Program-made: the position numbers and the translations under genes | Assembly (NCBI GenBank): GCA_965248775.1 | Contig: OZ252150.1 | Coordinates: 4,588,001-4,652,000 of the forward strand | Source of the DNA: JBHHUI01 sp965248775 | Lineage (GTDB): Bacteria; Chloroflexota; Anaerolineae; Anaerolineales; JBHHUI01 | Direction of reading: 5' to 3' | DNA: 64,000 nt | The notes under the pieces: model-generated | The model's database searches: none | What the model was told of the DNA's origin: nothing | Seen by the model: only the letters and a program-made list of their open reading frames with translations | Shown here: positions 54,937-63,940 of the stretch, piece by piece | Layout of the letters: every line of letters begins with the position of its first letter | How positions within the stretch are numbered: the first letter of the stretch is position 1

Positions 54937-55406
54937 ACCGCGATCATACAGAGGATGGGGTGACAATTTCAAGACTGAACCCCAGTCGTTGCTTGATTAC
55001 ATCCCATAGCCAAATTCGCCGACAAGCCAGTGGCAGGAGTTTTGTAGGACATGACGCAGTCCGGGCTGTGAGAGATAGAGATAAAACCATTTGACAAGCT
55101 CCACAGATTGAGCATGAGCAGTGTCAGCTCAACATAAATAAGTCCAAGCCTGGCTGCCTTGGAAGTCGTGCTAGCGCGATCATGCCCGCGAAGTGTGGGA
55201 GTTCTTACGTGACGCACTGGGAGCACCTGGTCAAGAGAAAGGAGATCGTTTCCGCGCTGCGCCATGATTTTTCTTGCTAGCCGACCCGGCGAGAGCAGAG
55301 CAAATGGGAGTTGCCGCCTATGCCCTCCCGCAAAGAATTTGATGCGCGTTCTAACGCAGCGCGCACTATTGCTCTATACAACGAATTTCAGGCATAATCA
55401 CTTGAC
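54937..55406. other. 470-base gap with a degraded flippase-end remnant
   Basis: No intact gene. Around 55185-55245 the + strand reads AREVWEFLRDALGA then QEKGD, close to AREVWELFHNELGAQRKEK at about 56980-57040 and, more loosely, to the C-terminus of the flippase (NGVLEIVRSALRSRK). The bases GCCCGCGAAGTGTGGGAG occur near both sites. What follows (RHDFSC, then a stop) resembles the start of the methyltransferase copy at 57050. The first 240 bases show nothing I recognise. Confidence 0.4.
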
Positions 55407-56651
55407 ATGTGTAATATCCGCCTGAAGAACTTCAGCAAAAAAATCACAACTGCAATTCTGGGTTTGGCAACAGCGATATTGATAGTTGAGATGATTCTCC
55501 GCATTGCCCCTCACCAATTCTTTGCAGCTTCGTTTAACAATCTTGTGTATTTCCATCCCACGCTGGGACACAAGTACAAGCCTAACCTGAGAGATGTTCT
55601 CTCTGTACATTCTGTGTTCACGCCTGTATATGTGAGTACGAATTCAGTTGGTTGGCGCGATCGTGAATATGGCCGAAGTAAGCCCCCCAATACGTTTCGA
55701 GTTGTGGTATTAGGCGACTCCCTCTCGGCTGGAATGGAAGTCCCCGTTGAGAGCACTTATCCGAAAATATTAGAAGAGATGCTGAATACCAGCAAGCCCA
55801 CCAATGTGGAGTATGAAGTAATGAATCTTGCCGTCGGGGGCTATAACCTTGCCAGCGAAATAGGTTTGTATCGACAACAGGGTGCCTTGTATCAACCTGA
55901 CCTTGTTATCTGGCAGATTTTTCTTGGGAATGACCTCGCTGATTATCCAGTGCAAGATATTTTTAATGAGCGAACTACTTTTAAAGACCTTGTAAAACAA
56001 AGTTATGCGCTCTTTGCATTGCGGTGTTTATACGATCGTCTATGTATCAATGCAGGCCCATCAAATAAAAATAATGACCAGCAGATTTTGGACATGCGAA
56101 ACGAGGTAGTTGCGGCATTGCGGACTTATTTTGGTCGTGGAGCTGACGCGGAGCGTGAACAATTTTATATCAGCATACTCGAACATCAGCGTCTCCAGTT
56201 CGTATTGCATTCTGCTCCCATTCGGTTGCAAACGAATATCCTTGATGGATCTTACAAGGATTTTGATACCGAAAAGATTATCATCTCAAGTACAGCCAGC
56301 GTGATAAATCGCTTTCAAAATGAATTGCAATTACATGGTATCCCGCTCCTCGTCGTGTTTGCTCCAACACAACTCCAGGTCGACCATGAATTATGGCAAC
56401 TTTACTTGGGAACAATAGGGGCGGGTGAGGAGGCATATTACAATCGCGCTCTCTCTGAATTATCTACAATTGCGCTTCTAAGCTCTGATGTATCGTATCT
56501 AAGCTTAAGGCGAACCATGCAGGATCAATGCCAAAAGGTAGGTTGTGGTTACCTGGCTTTTGACGGACATTGGGATGTGGATGGACATAAACAGGTCGCC
56601 AATAGTATTTATATCCATCTGTGTACGTGGAATTGGTTTATGTGCCCCTGA
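55407..56651 (+). CDS. SGNH/GDSL-type hydrolase, membrane-anchored
   Basis: 414 residues from ATG 55407. N-terminal basic region and hydrophobic anchor (about 14-33). VVVLGDSLSAGMEVPVES carries the nucleophile Ser, FLGNDLADYP is block III, and FDGHWDVDGHKQVA near the end gives the catalytic His. The layout, including VNSLGLRDFEY against TNSVGWRDREY before block I, matches the protein at 21576. Likely an esterase acting on acetylated glycans outside the membrane. AT-rich compared with its left neighbours. Confidence 0.82.
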   Translation: MCNIRLKNFSKKITTAILGLATAILIVEMILRIAPHQFFAASFNNLVYFHPTLGHKYKPNLRDVLSVHSVFTPVYVSTNSVGWRDREYGRSKPPNTFRVVVLGDSLSAGMEVPVESTYPKILEEMLNTSKPTNVEYEVMNLAVGGYNLASEIGLYRQQGALYQPDLVIWQIFLGNDLADYPVQDIFNERTTFKDLVKQSYALFALRCLYDRLCINAGPSNKNNDQQILDMRNEVVAALRTYFGRGADAEREQFYISILEHQRLQFVLHSAPIRLQTNILDGSYKDFDTEKIIISSTASVINRFQNELQLHGIPLLVVFAPTQLQVDHELWQLYLGTIGAGEEAYYNRALSELSTIALLSSDVSYLSLRRTMQDQCQKVGCGYLAFDGHWDVDGHKQVANSIYIHLCTWNWFMCP

Positions 56652-56879
56652 TCCTCGCAAGGGTCCATCTCGAAGTCTGCGAGGCGCTTTATTTTCCGAC
56701 ATGACACTTCACTGCATGTCCCATGTGTTCAATCGACTCAAAGCTTTATCAATCTGTGCAATTCCCTGAGTCATCGCGCATAACCTGCACAAAGAGGCTA
56801 TACATTGGTCTGCACCAACCATCCCTGTTGTATTAACAGTAGCCGAACTGCTGGTGTTTTATGTACGCTCGATCGTAGC

Positions 56880-57044
56880 GCGCTGCTAACAGCCAATCGC
56901 ACACGAAAGTTTGTACGCTTGGATATATGGGTGCGTATTTGCGCTTCTGTTATGGGAATCGTGATTACTCTTGAGCGCGCCCGCGAAGTGTGGGAGCTCT
57001 TTCATAACGAATTGGGAGCACAAAGGAAAGAGAAAAGGAGATAG
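56880..57044 (+). pseudogene. C-terminal remnant of a flippase-like gene
   Basis: SVMGIVITLERAREVWELFHNELG before a stop at 57044 lines up with the flippase end LGFGILVLTVDRRQANGVLEIV and is followed by a methyltransferase copy, as in the intact order at 52051-54379. Only about 45 codons are recognisable; 56652-56880 upstream has no clear coding content. Confidence 0.38.
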
Positions 57045-57049
57045 CTTTC

Positions 57050-57460
57050 GTGCTTCGTCATGAGTTCTCACGTTGGCTGTCCCGGGCAAGAGAGTGCCGC
57101 GATCCATTCATCTTGCTCCAAGCTTTGTGTTTATGAGCAGCAACGATTGCGTCTGCTCAAACTCGCAGCTGGATTGCAACCCGATGAGGCTCGACAGTTG
57201 ATTTTTGAAATTGAAGATGATGCCGAAAATATTGGAGAAATTCGCCACACCTTTTCACTCGGACACAATACATTCCCCGTGCATTCGACTTCATGATATT
57301 TGCCACCTATGGGTCCATGTTCTTCAACGAATTTAGCCTTTATGATATCGTTCGCGCCTTGCAGCCAGAAGTTGCCGTAGAAATTGGATGTATACCGGGG
57401 TAATCGTCCACATTTATATTACCTGCAATGGACCGTAACGGGGCTGGGAAGTTATACGTG
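57050..57460 (+). pseudogene. Broken copy of the methyltransferase at 53567
   Basis: From GTG 57050 (AAAAGGAG upstream): RHEFSRWLSRARECRDPFILL matches RMWARRARECRNPLIL, then after a frame change YEQQRLRLLKLAAGLQPDEAR matches YERQRLRLLDLATRLEPAQAR. MIFATYGSMFFNEFSLYDIV matches MLFPNYGSLFFNEVALYAIV in a further frame. It ends at RNGAGKLYV, where the acetyltransferase copy starts abruptly. Several frameshifts and a stop. Confidence 0.75.
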
Positions 57461-57818
57461 ATGAACGCGATCACGTTAGGCAATTATTGTTCAATTCCCT
57501 ACGATACATTTTTGGATCGTCGGGGTGGTGTTCGGACACGGGGTCGAGTTGTATACCTCGGACCGCGACCTGGACGACCCAGCGTTCTCGCACCGCGATG
57601 AGCCGATAGTTATTGGCGACCGCGCCTGGATCGGTTCGCGTGCAATCATATTGTAAGGCGTGACGGTTGGTGAGGGTGTGGTCGTCGCGGCGGGCTCCAT
57701 GGTCACACGAAATGTTGCAGAATATACGATTGTCGCTGATCGTCCGACGAAATTTATGCGCGACCGCGGCACGCGCCAATTGAGCTATAAAATCTCAAAG
57801 GATTTTTGGTATCGGTAA
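57461..57818 (+). pseudogene. Broken copy of the acetyltransferase at 54376
   Basis: MNAITLGNYCSIPYDTF at 57461 matches MNAITIGNYCSIPYNSF of the intact gene, so the first 70 codons are missing and the copy is fused to the methyltransferase remnant. About 24 bases are lost after VVG, shifting the frame, and a TAA replaces a sense codon before GVTVGEGVVVAAGSMVTR. The tail runs to a stop at 57818. DNA identity with 54571-54900 is high, so duplication is fairly recent. 57819-57978 shows nothing recognisable. Confidence 0.82.
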
Positions 57819-57978
57819 CTCATTCCAAGCAACGTATACCCCGTTACAACAAAACGAAACATGAGCCGTTCGTCTCAAAAGCTGAGTACAGCCCAGCCCG
57901 TTGCGCCGCGCACTCTTCTCTGAAGAACGGTTTCGATAGCGAGTGGAGCCGCTAATGGTTCTACATAGGATCTTTGCG

Positions 57979-59373
57979 TCATCGAAAAACCTGCCGGTTG
58001 GCACGCGTCTCGATAGAGCGGGTACCATTCTCATCTACTGCAGATTCCGCATATAGGTTCGTATTTTTCTCGTCAAATCCGTTTAGCCATAAGGCTCGGA
58101 TTAGGAGACCGCCCAGCAGCAGCGCGCCGTATACGTGTACTGGTATCAACAGTCGTAAAAACCAGTATTGCCTATATAGGCTCGGATCGAACACGTAAAA
58201 TCTGGCCGGTAACGCAATCAGGCCGTAAGCGCCTAGATAGACGATCATCCAAATCCAGTCGCGTCGGGTCCGCAGCAGTCCAGCGCGGGGCGCTAGCAAG
58301 AGCGCCAGCGGCAGCAGCGCCCACGTATAGTAATAATCCCAGGAGATTGATGAGCCGACCAACATGTAGACTACGAACAGCGCGTAGATAATTTGAAACC
58401 GCCAGCCGGCCGTCTCCCGTCCGAAGCTCCAGGCAATTGTCGCCAAACCGCCCAGTAAACCAATGTTTAATATGAGTGTGAGTGCGCGAGCTGAGGCGAT
58501 GCTGGGTGGCGGTGCGAGCGAGTGCAATAATTCCGGAGCGGCAAAAAGATGGAAGCCGATCCCGTTAAAGCTTTGGTTGCTTGCAAGCGTGCTGCCTTTT
58601 AGCAGTTCTGGCAGGATACGGCTCAGCCAGGTTGCCCACGACTCAAAACCCACTAGCAGGATGCTCAAATAGATCAGGAACAGCGCCGTCAGACAGGCGC
58701 CGACGATTACCCGCCAATCTTTCCGCAACAGGAATAAGCCCAATAAAATAACCGGCGTTGGCTTGATGCAGGCTGCGATACCAATCGCGATCCCCGCTCG
58801 CCCGCTCTGGCCGTGTTGCGCCAGTGCAAGAGCGGCCAAAATCAGGGCGAGCAAGGGCAAGTCTAATTGACCGATTTCGATCGAAAATTGGGCGGGGATA
58901 AATCGCAATCCGAGAATGCTAAAAATCCACTGCGCACTTGAACTGGCCCCGTGCCGGCGCAGTAGTACAAGCAGCCAGCCGAGGATGGCAAAAAAGCAGA
59001 ATTGCAAAAAGACAAGCCAGATAGAAGCCGCAACCGACCAGGGGAGGAGAGCAAAGAGCCAGGTTAGTGGAAACTCGCTTGGCGGGTGGGTTGTACTCCA
59101 CAATGGTACAGAATACCAGCCACTGCGAACTTCGCCCACGGCGGCCAGCGCCAATTCGCGGGCGGCCTGCGGATCGTACATATCAATCCCGCGCTGGGCA
59201 GCTAACCCGGCTGTCCAAATGATGGCGAAGTCGCCGGGGATATGGCCGCGCTGGAGAAACACAGTCACCCGAAAATGGCGCATCAATGCCAGTAACAGGA
59301 GAAGTCCAAATATCCCGTTTTGGATGAGCTGGCGGCGGGGAATGCTCTGCAAGAACTTGCGTCGTTTCATCAT
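57979..59373 (-). CDS. GT87 family membrane mannosyltransferase-like protein (DUF2029)
   Basis: 464 residues from the ATG at 59373 on the minus strand, with AAGGG eight bases upstream. About ten hydrophobic segments. GDFAIIWTAGLAAQRGIDMYDPQAA is the typical GT87 first loop with its acidic residue, and SWDYYYTWALLPLALLL is a conserved later part. GT87 enzymes use polyprenyl-phosphate mannose. It is the only host gene on the minus strand, between remnants and an ill-defined region, so it is transcribed independently. Confidence 0.84.
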   Translation of the reverse strand: MMKRRKFLQSIPRRQLIQNGIFGLLLLLALMRHFRVTVFLQRGHIPGDFAIIWTAGLAAQRGIDMYDPQAARELALAAVGEVRSGWYSVPLWSTTHPPSEFPLTWLFALLPWSVAASIWLVFLQFCFFAILGWLLVLLRRHGASSSAQWIFSILGLRFIPAQFSIEIGQLDLPLLALILAALALAQHGQSGRAGIAIGIAACIKPTPVILLGLFLLRKDWRVIVGACLTALFLIYLSILLVGFESWATWLSRILPELLKGSTLASNQSFNGIGFHLFAAPELLHSLAPPPSIASARALTLILNIGLLGGLATIAWSFGRETAGWRFQIIYALFVVYMLVGSSISWDYYYTWALLPLALLLAPRAGLLRTRRDWIWMIVYLGAYGLIALPARFYVFDPSLYRQYWFLRLLIPVHVYGALLLGGLLIRALWLNGFDEKNTNLYAESAVDENGTRSIETRANRQVFR

Positions 59374-59701
59374 TACGGAACCCTTAAACTGAACGCTGGT
59401 TTTCACTTTACCACGTGTCCAGTACTAGGGTCCATTACAAAATGTCAGGTCGCCAGACGTTGGTGACCAAGATTCTGGAAGGAATTATTTACCATGCGAA
59501 GATATACACTGTTCCCTGCGATATTATGAATGATTGAAATGGAGTCCGGATTGCATAATTCAGTTCAAATTCGGCGTCAGAAACAAATACGGGCTTTGCC
59601 ATTTCGGCTACTTGAATTATTAGGATTGTTTAAATTGCGGCTGCAACGGTCAAGTCTCACGCGCTCGGTCAAGATCTGGTGAGCGACTGCTTCAGTAGCG
59701 G
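59374..59701. other. 328-base stretch without a recognised gene
   Basis: It must hold the promoter of the minus-strand GT87 gene, but no convincing -35/-10 pair stands out. On the + strand a short frame around 59551-59682 reads RALPFRLLELLGLFKL, which could be the tail of a lost gene. Nothing more can be supported. Confidence 0.3.
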
Positions 59702-60117
59702 TTGGTTGGTCTGTTACTCATATTCAATCTTTTGATTGGAAGTATTCGCGGGAACAGGATTTTATTCCTTGTCTGCCTGTGGGTTGTTGGTCTGGGAATC
59801 ACCTACCTGTATCAACGCCGCACCACACTTCTGAACGCAATGCATCTTATAAATATAGGTGCGATTGTATTCATCTTACTATGGCCGCCGCTCGTGTTTC
59901 TGCTCGTCGTGCCTGGAGGAGAAGGGTTGCGTCTGCTAACATTAAGTCGCTTGCCAGCGTATCCTTTCTTGAACGGGGAGATCTGGTCACCGTTTCGCAT
60001 TCGCTTCACGTGGATGGCGGGATAGTTGGGGCATATATTGTGGGCAATGTTGGAATGCTTGTTTTTGTCAGTTTATTTTTCCTGGCTGATCGAATTCTAG
60101 TTGGCCGAAGACAATAA
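59702..60117 (+). pseudogene. Small membrane protein, apparently frameshifted
   Basis: The frame from TTG 59702 encodes about three hydrophobic segments (GLLLIFNLLIGSI, ILFLVCLWVVGLGITYLY, GAIVFILLWPPLVFLLVV) and stops at 60025. A frame shifted by one continues directly with IVGAYIVGNVGMLVFVSLFFLADRIL to 60117, a fourth segment. One base change in length near 60010-60020 would join them into about 138 residues. I do not recognise the family. 60118-60272 has no gene. Confidence 0.4.
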
Positions 60118-60272
60118 GCGCTCAGCGCATTGACCTTATTAAACAGGCTCTAAAAAACAGAGTTGGTTATAGAGCATCGAAACCATGAGTTGCAAAAGGA
60201 ATGACGGGAGATTAATTTAGGTTCCTGTCTTGGGGATAGTTTTATGATACAGCGTTATAAGTTGTTTGGATA

Positions 60273-61124
60273 TTGAAAGCACATACTGCGGATCGAATAT
60301 TTCAAATTTATACACAGCGCGTATTTCAATTTGCAGATGTGGGCATTCGAGTAAAAGATGCGAGCCTACAGGTGTGGCTCTATTATCTGTTTCAGTCCTT
60401 TGGAGACGTAGCTGAACTCAGTATTCTGGATTTCGGCGCCGCATCTGGTCACAAAGCTATGCTATTTAGTGTTCTTGGAGCTCACGTTATTGCTATCGAT
60501 ATAGCCAGCGAGGCGATCAAGCGAATGCAGAATGCGCGACGAGATTCTCGAATTCAATTCGATATTGTACAAGGAGATATATCTGCTCTTGAGGCTTTTA
60601 AAAGTGAAAGTTTCGATAGAATTTTGTGTTCAGAGGTGATTGAACATATTCCTGAAAATACCTTACGCCGGTTTTGTAACACCATTGAGCGAGTGCTAAA
60701 GCCAGGCGGAAAAATGTTTCTAACTACACCCAATTACGAGGTATATGGACCTGCAGAATACTCTCCTGAATACTACCAAAACACTCCTTATGGACACTAT
60801 AAGCATTATCGTCTTGAGGAGCTGCAAACACTTTTGGATCAGTCTTCATTGAGAGTGAACAACAGCTGGTTCCAATGTCATCCATTAACCCGCGTACGCA
60901 ATCGCGTCTTTTATCCAATAGCATTCTATGATAATGCGATATACGTTTCGAGCCGTTATCCTGTGCTACGATGGTTGCTTCGCCCGTTTTCGTGGCTGTA
61001 TCACTTTGTTATGACTAGTGTGTATCCACTAGCTTACAACGTGCAAATGACATACGAGATGCGCCGTAAACATCAACCCACCGGTCTTACAATCATGCTG
61101 GATGTGGAACATTCGAATAGATAA
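60273..61124 (+). CDS. Class I SAM-dependent methyltransferase
   Basis: 283 residues from TTG 60273; no better start nearby. Motif I is ILDFGAASGHKAMLFSVLGAHVIAID, with A in place of the usual G at one position; FDRILCSEVIEHIPENTLRRF and LKPGGKMFLTTPNYEVYG complete the fold. The C-terminal region is hydrophobic-aromatic (WLLRPFSWLYHFVM). The acceptor is unknown; the context favours a glycan. Confidence 0.8.
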   Translation: MKAHTADRIFQIYTQRVFQFADVGIRVKDASLQVWLYYLFQSFGDVAELSILDFGAASGHKAMLFSVLGAHVIAIDIASEAIKRMQNARRDSRIQFDIVQGDISALEAFKSESFDRILCSEVIEHIPENTLRRFCNTIERVLKPGGKMFLTTPNYEVYGPAEYSPEYYQNTPYGHYKHYRLEELQTLLDQSSLRVNNSWFQCHPLTRVRNRVFYPIAFYDNAIYVSSRYPVLRWLLRPFSWLYHFVMTSVYPLAYNVQMTYEMRRKHQPTGLTIMLDVEHSNR

Positions 61125-61153
61125 GTTCACGCAGCAACTCAGGAAATAAATTC

Positions 61154-63031
61154 ATGTGCGGCATATTTGGATTAATTGGGGAGGCCAACCCCAAACTTGG
61201 CGCACGCGCTGGCCGTTGTCTCCACCATCGTGGGCCAGATGATCATGGTGTGTGGACAGCAACGCGCGGGATACCTGTAACGCTGGCAAACACGCGTCTT
61301 TCGATTATTGATTTGTCGCCTGCCGGGCACATGCCAATGACGACGGATGACGAGGCATTAGCGATCGCCTACAACGGCGAGGTGTATAACTTCGCCGAGA
61401 TTCGGGCTGAACTCGAGCGTAAAGGCTATGGCTTTCGCTCCAAATCTGATACGGAAGTTGTTCTCAAGGCCTACCGGGAATGGGGTGATGCATTTGTAAT
61501 CCGTTTGCGCGGCATGTTCGCCTTCATGATCTGGGATTCGAAGCGGCAGCGTCTTTTCGCCGCTCGTGACCGGATGGCGATCAAACCCCTCTACTGGGCT
61601 GAGACAACGCTCGGTTTGGCGCTTGCCTCGGAACTTAAAGCTTTCGTAGAAACCGATATTGTCCAACCGAAAATCAACTGTGCAGCAGTACATCACTATC
61701 TCAGTTTTTTCTCTGTTCCACCTCCGCTGACCATGATTGAAGGCGTCCACGCTCTTATGCCGGGACATAGCCTCATTTGGGAAGCGGGGCAGGTGACAAC
61801 GCAGCAGTATTGGAAGTTGCCGACAGATAATCCTATCCCAATGGATGCCGTCGAAAGCCGAGTTGAATTGCGCCGTCTACTGGAAGAATCTATCCGATTG
61901 CGAATGATCGCGGATGTGCCGGTTGGAGCATTCCTCTCTGGCGGAGTTGATTCCTCTGCAGTCGTCGCACTCATGACCCGCTCAAGTGGTGAGCGCCTCA
62001 AGACGTTTTCTATTGGATTCGAGGAGGGTGCAGGCGCCATAGATGAACGCAGCTTTGCGCAACTCGTCGCTCAGAAATACGAGACTGAGCATAGCGAAGT
62101 TGTGGTGACTGGCCGCATGGTGGCTGATAAGCTCAACCACTTTATTCGTGGAATGGATCAACCCACTGGAGATGGCCTCAACACGTATCTGGTCTCAGAT
62201 GCAACGGCACAGCATGTAAAAGTTGCGCTCTCTGGATTGGGCGGGGATGAATTGTTCGCGGGTTATCCCCAATTTCACTGGTTATATCGCGCCGAGCAGT
62301 TGCAGGGTGTGTGGAGCCGGTTGCCCCGTTGGGGCCGTTCCATGGCTCATTATGGTGCCCCGATTGCAGCCCATTACTTGCAGCGACCTGCCATTGGCGA
62401 ACTTCCTAACTGGCTCGATGCTCCATTCCTGGAGCGTTATTCCCGTGTACGTACGCTTTTCGGCGAAAATGCAAAATATGTGCTATATAGTTCCGAGTTT
62501 AGATCTCAAACACGAAGCATAGAAGCAACGTTTGAAATCTTGCGTCCTTATTATTTGAATGGTGAGCACGAAACGATCGATCAAATAACCCGGCTTGAGA
62601 TGCACGGCTATATGACCCATACACTGTTGCGAGATACGGATGCCATGAGCATGGCGCACTCATTGGAAGTGCGTGTTCCGTTGCTGGATCACAAATTGGT
62701 CGAGTTTGCTGTTCAGGTTCCGGCGAAACTTAAGCTCCGAAATGGACGCGGAAAACGACTCCTCACTGAAGCTCTATATGATCTATTGCCCACCGAAATA
62801 TTGAACAGAAAGAAACAGGGATTCAACATTCCAGTTGGTTCGTGGTTGCAAGCAGAATTACGACCCGTTGTTGAAGATACGCTCTCGCGACACTACGTTG
62901 CAGCGCGGGGCTTATTCGAGCCGGATGCTATCGATGCGATCTACCGCGACTTTCAAAGTGGAAATGGCCCGTATATGCGTGTCTGGGCATTGGTTGTGCT
63001 CGAACTCTGGCAACGAGAGTTCCTGGATTGA
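61154..63031 (+). CDS. asnB: Asparagine synthase-like glutamine amidotransferase
   Basis: 625 residues from ATG 61154. After Met, the N-terminal CGIFGLIG gives the nucleophile Cys of class II amidotransferases, with HHRGPDDHG, LSIIDLSPAGHMPM and AYNGEVYNFAE forming the glutaminase domain. The synthetase domain has FLSGGVDSSAVVALM (ATP pyrophosphatase loop) and LSGLGGDELFAGYP, HSLEVRVPLLDH. In polysaccharide clusters such proteins (for example WbpS) amidate sugar uronates rather than aspartate; that role is inferred. It overlaps the next TTG start by four bases. Confidence 0.88.
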   Translation: MCGIFGLIGEANPKLGARAGRCLHHRGPDDHGVWTATRGIPVTLANTRLSIIDLSPAGHMPMTTDDEALAIAYNGEVYNFAEIRAELERKGYGFRSKSDTEVVLKAYREWGDAFVIRLRGMFAFMIWDSKRQRLFAARDRMAIKPLYWAETTLGLALASELKAFVETDIVQPKINCAAVHHYLSFFSVPPPLTMIEGVHALMPGHSLIWEAGQVTTQQYWKLPTDNPIPMDAVESRVELRRLLEESIRLRMIADVPVGAFLSGGVDSSAVVALMTRSSGERLKTFSIGFEEGAGAIDERSFAQLVAQKYETEHSEVVVTGRMVADKLNHFIRGMDQPTGDGLNTYLVSDATAQHVKVALSGLGGDELFAGYPQFHWLYRAEQLQGVWSRLPRWGRSMAHYGAPIAAHYLQRPAIGELPNWLDAPFLERYSRVRTLFGENAKYVLYSSEFRSQTRSIEATFEILRPYYLNGEHETIDQITRLEMHGYMTHTLLRDTDAMSMAHSLEVRVPLLDHKLVEFAVQVPAKLKLRNGRGKRLLTEALYDLLPTEILNRKKQGFNIPVGSWLQAELRPVVEDTLSRHYVAARGLFEPDAIDAIYRDFQSGNGPYMRVWALVVLELWQREFLD

Positions 63032-63939
63032 GCCAAACTAGGTTGAAAACGGAACCAACGCCAAGCGTTCATGAAGTTCAGGAGTACTGGAATAGCCATC
63101 CCGCAGGCGCAGCAGAAGTTGAACATTTGGTCGCAGAAGGACTTGCCTACTTCAACGAGCGCGATCGGCAAACACGACGGTTATACCCAAATCTGGATGA
63201 AGATTACGAATTTACGCGTGCGGAGCATAAACTCACGCTTGAAGTAGGTTGTGGCATGGGCTATAACGCCCAGCGGCTGGCGGAGTATGGAGCTGAACTT
63301 ATCGTCCTGGATTTGGCTCCGGCTGCGATTTACCTAACCCGAGAACGATTTTCTCTACGCAATCTGGCAGCAAAATTTGTTGTTGCCGATGTAGAAAACC
63401 TTCCATTTAAAGCAGCCAGTTTTGAGGTGGTGTATTCCTCTGGTGTGATTCACCATTCGCCAGACACAGAGAAAGCGGCGGGAGAAATAATCCGTGTGCT
63501 TTCCGAAAAGAGCGCGGCGACAGTCATGATTTATCACCGAAATTCCATCTGGTATTGGTGGAATATTGTCGTCGTGCTGGGTAGCCTCATGCTCGTTCTC
63601 AATCATCTTCCGAATCAAGTGCAAAACAGCGCAATCGCGAAGCGACCCCATTGGCGAGACCTATTAATGCCGGCAGGTCGCAAATTGACCAGAGAGGATG
63701 TTGTGCGCGCTGGTACAGATTTTGGCGGCTTACAGAATCCATTGTCGCGCGTGTATACAAAAGAAACGGCGGAGCAGCTATTTGAAGGGCTTACGGATTT
63801 CCGATTTGTCACTCAATTTAATCGTTTTCGGGCATTGGATGAAAGCCCAACGCTCTGGGTCCGAGTACAACAAAAACTTCATTCCTGGCTTGACAGACGC
63901 TGGGGCTGGTTTCTGATCGTCCATGCAACCAAGCCGTGA
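63028..63939 (+). CDS. Class I SAM-dependent methyltransferase
   Basis: 303 residues from TTG 63028, overlapping the previous stop (TTGA). VQEYWNSHPAGAAEVEHL is the family's lead-in; motif I LEVGCGMGYNAQRLAEYGAELIVLD; VVYSSGVIHHSPDTEKAAGEIIRVL; then MIYHRNSIWYWWNIVVVLGSLML, a hydrophobic stretch. Related in layout to the gene at 48942. Coupled to the amidotransferase. Confidence 0.84.
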   Translation: MSQTRLKTEPTPSVHEVQEYWNSHPAGAAEVEHLVAEGLAYFNERDRQTRRLYPNLDEDYEFTRAEHKLTLEVGCGMGYNAQRLAEYGAELIVLDLAPAAIYLTRERFSLRNLAAKFVVADVENLPFKAASFEVVYSSGVIHHSPDTEKAAGEIIRVLSEKSAATVMIYHRNSIWYWWNIVVVLGSLMLVLNHLPNQVQNSAIAKRPHWRDLLMPAGRKLTREDVVRAGTDFGGLQNPLSRVYTKETAEQLFEGLTDFRFVTQFNRFRALDESPTLWVRVQQKLHSWLDRRWGWFLIVHATKP

Positions 63940-63940
63940 A

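Noticed and set aside
55401..55410. TTGACA as a -35 box.
   Set aside because: It overlaps the start codon of the SGNH gene at 55407, so it cannot drive that gene, and no -10 box follows at the right distance.
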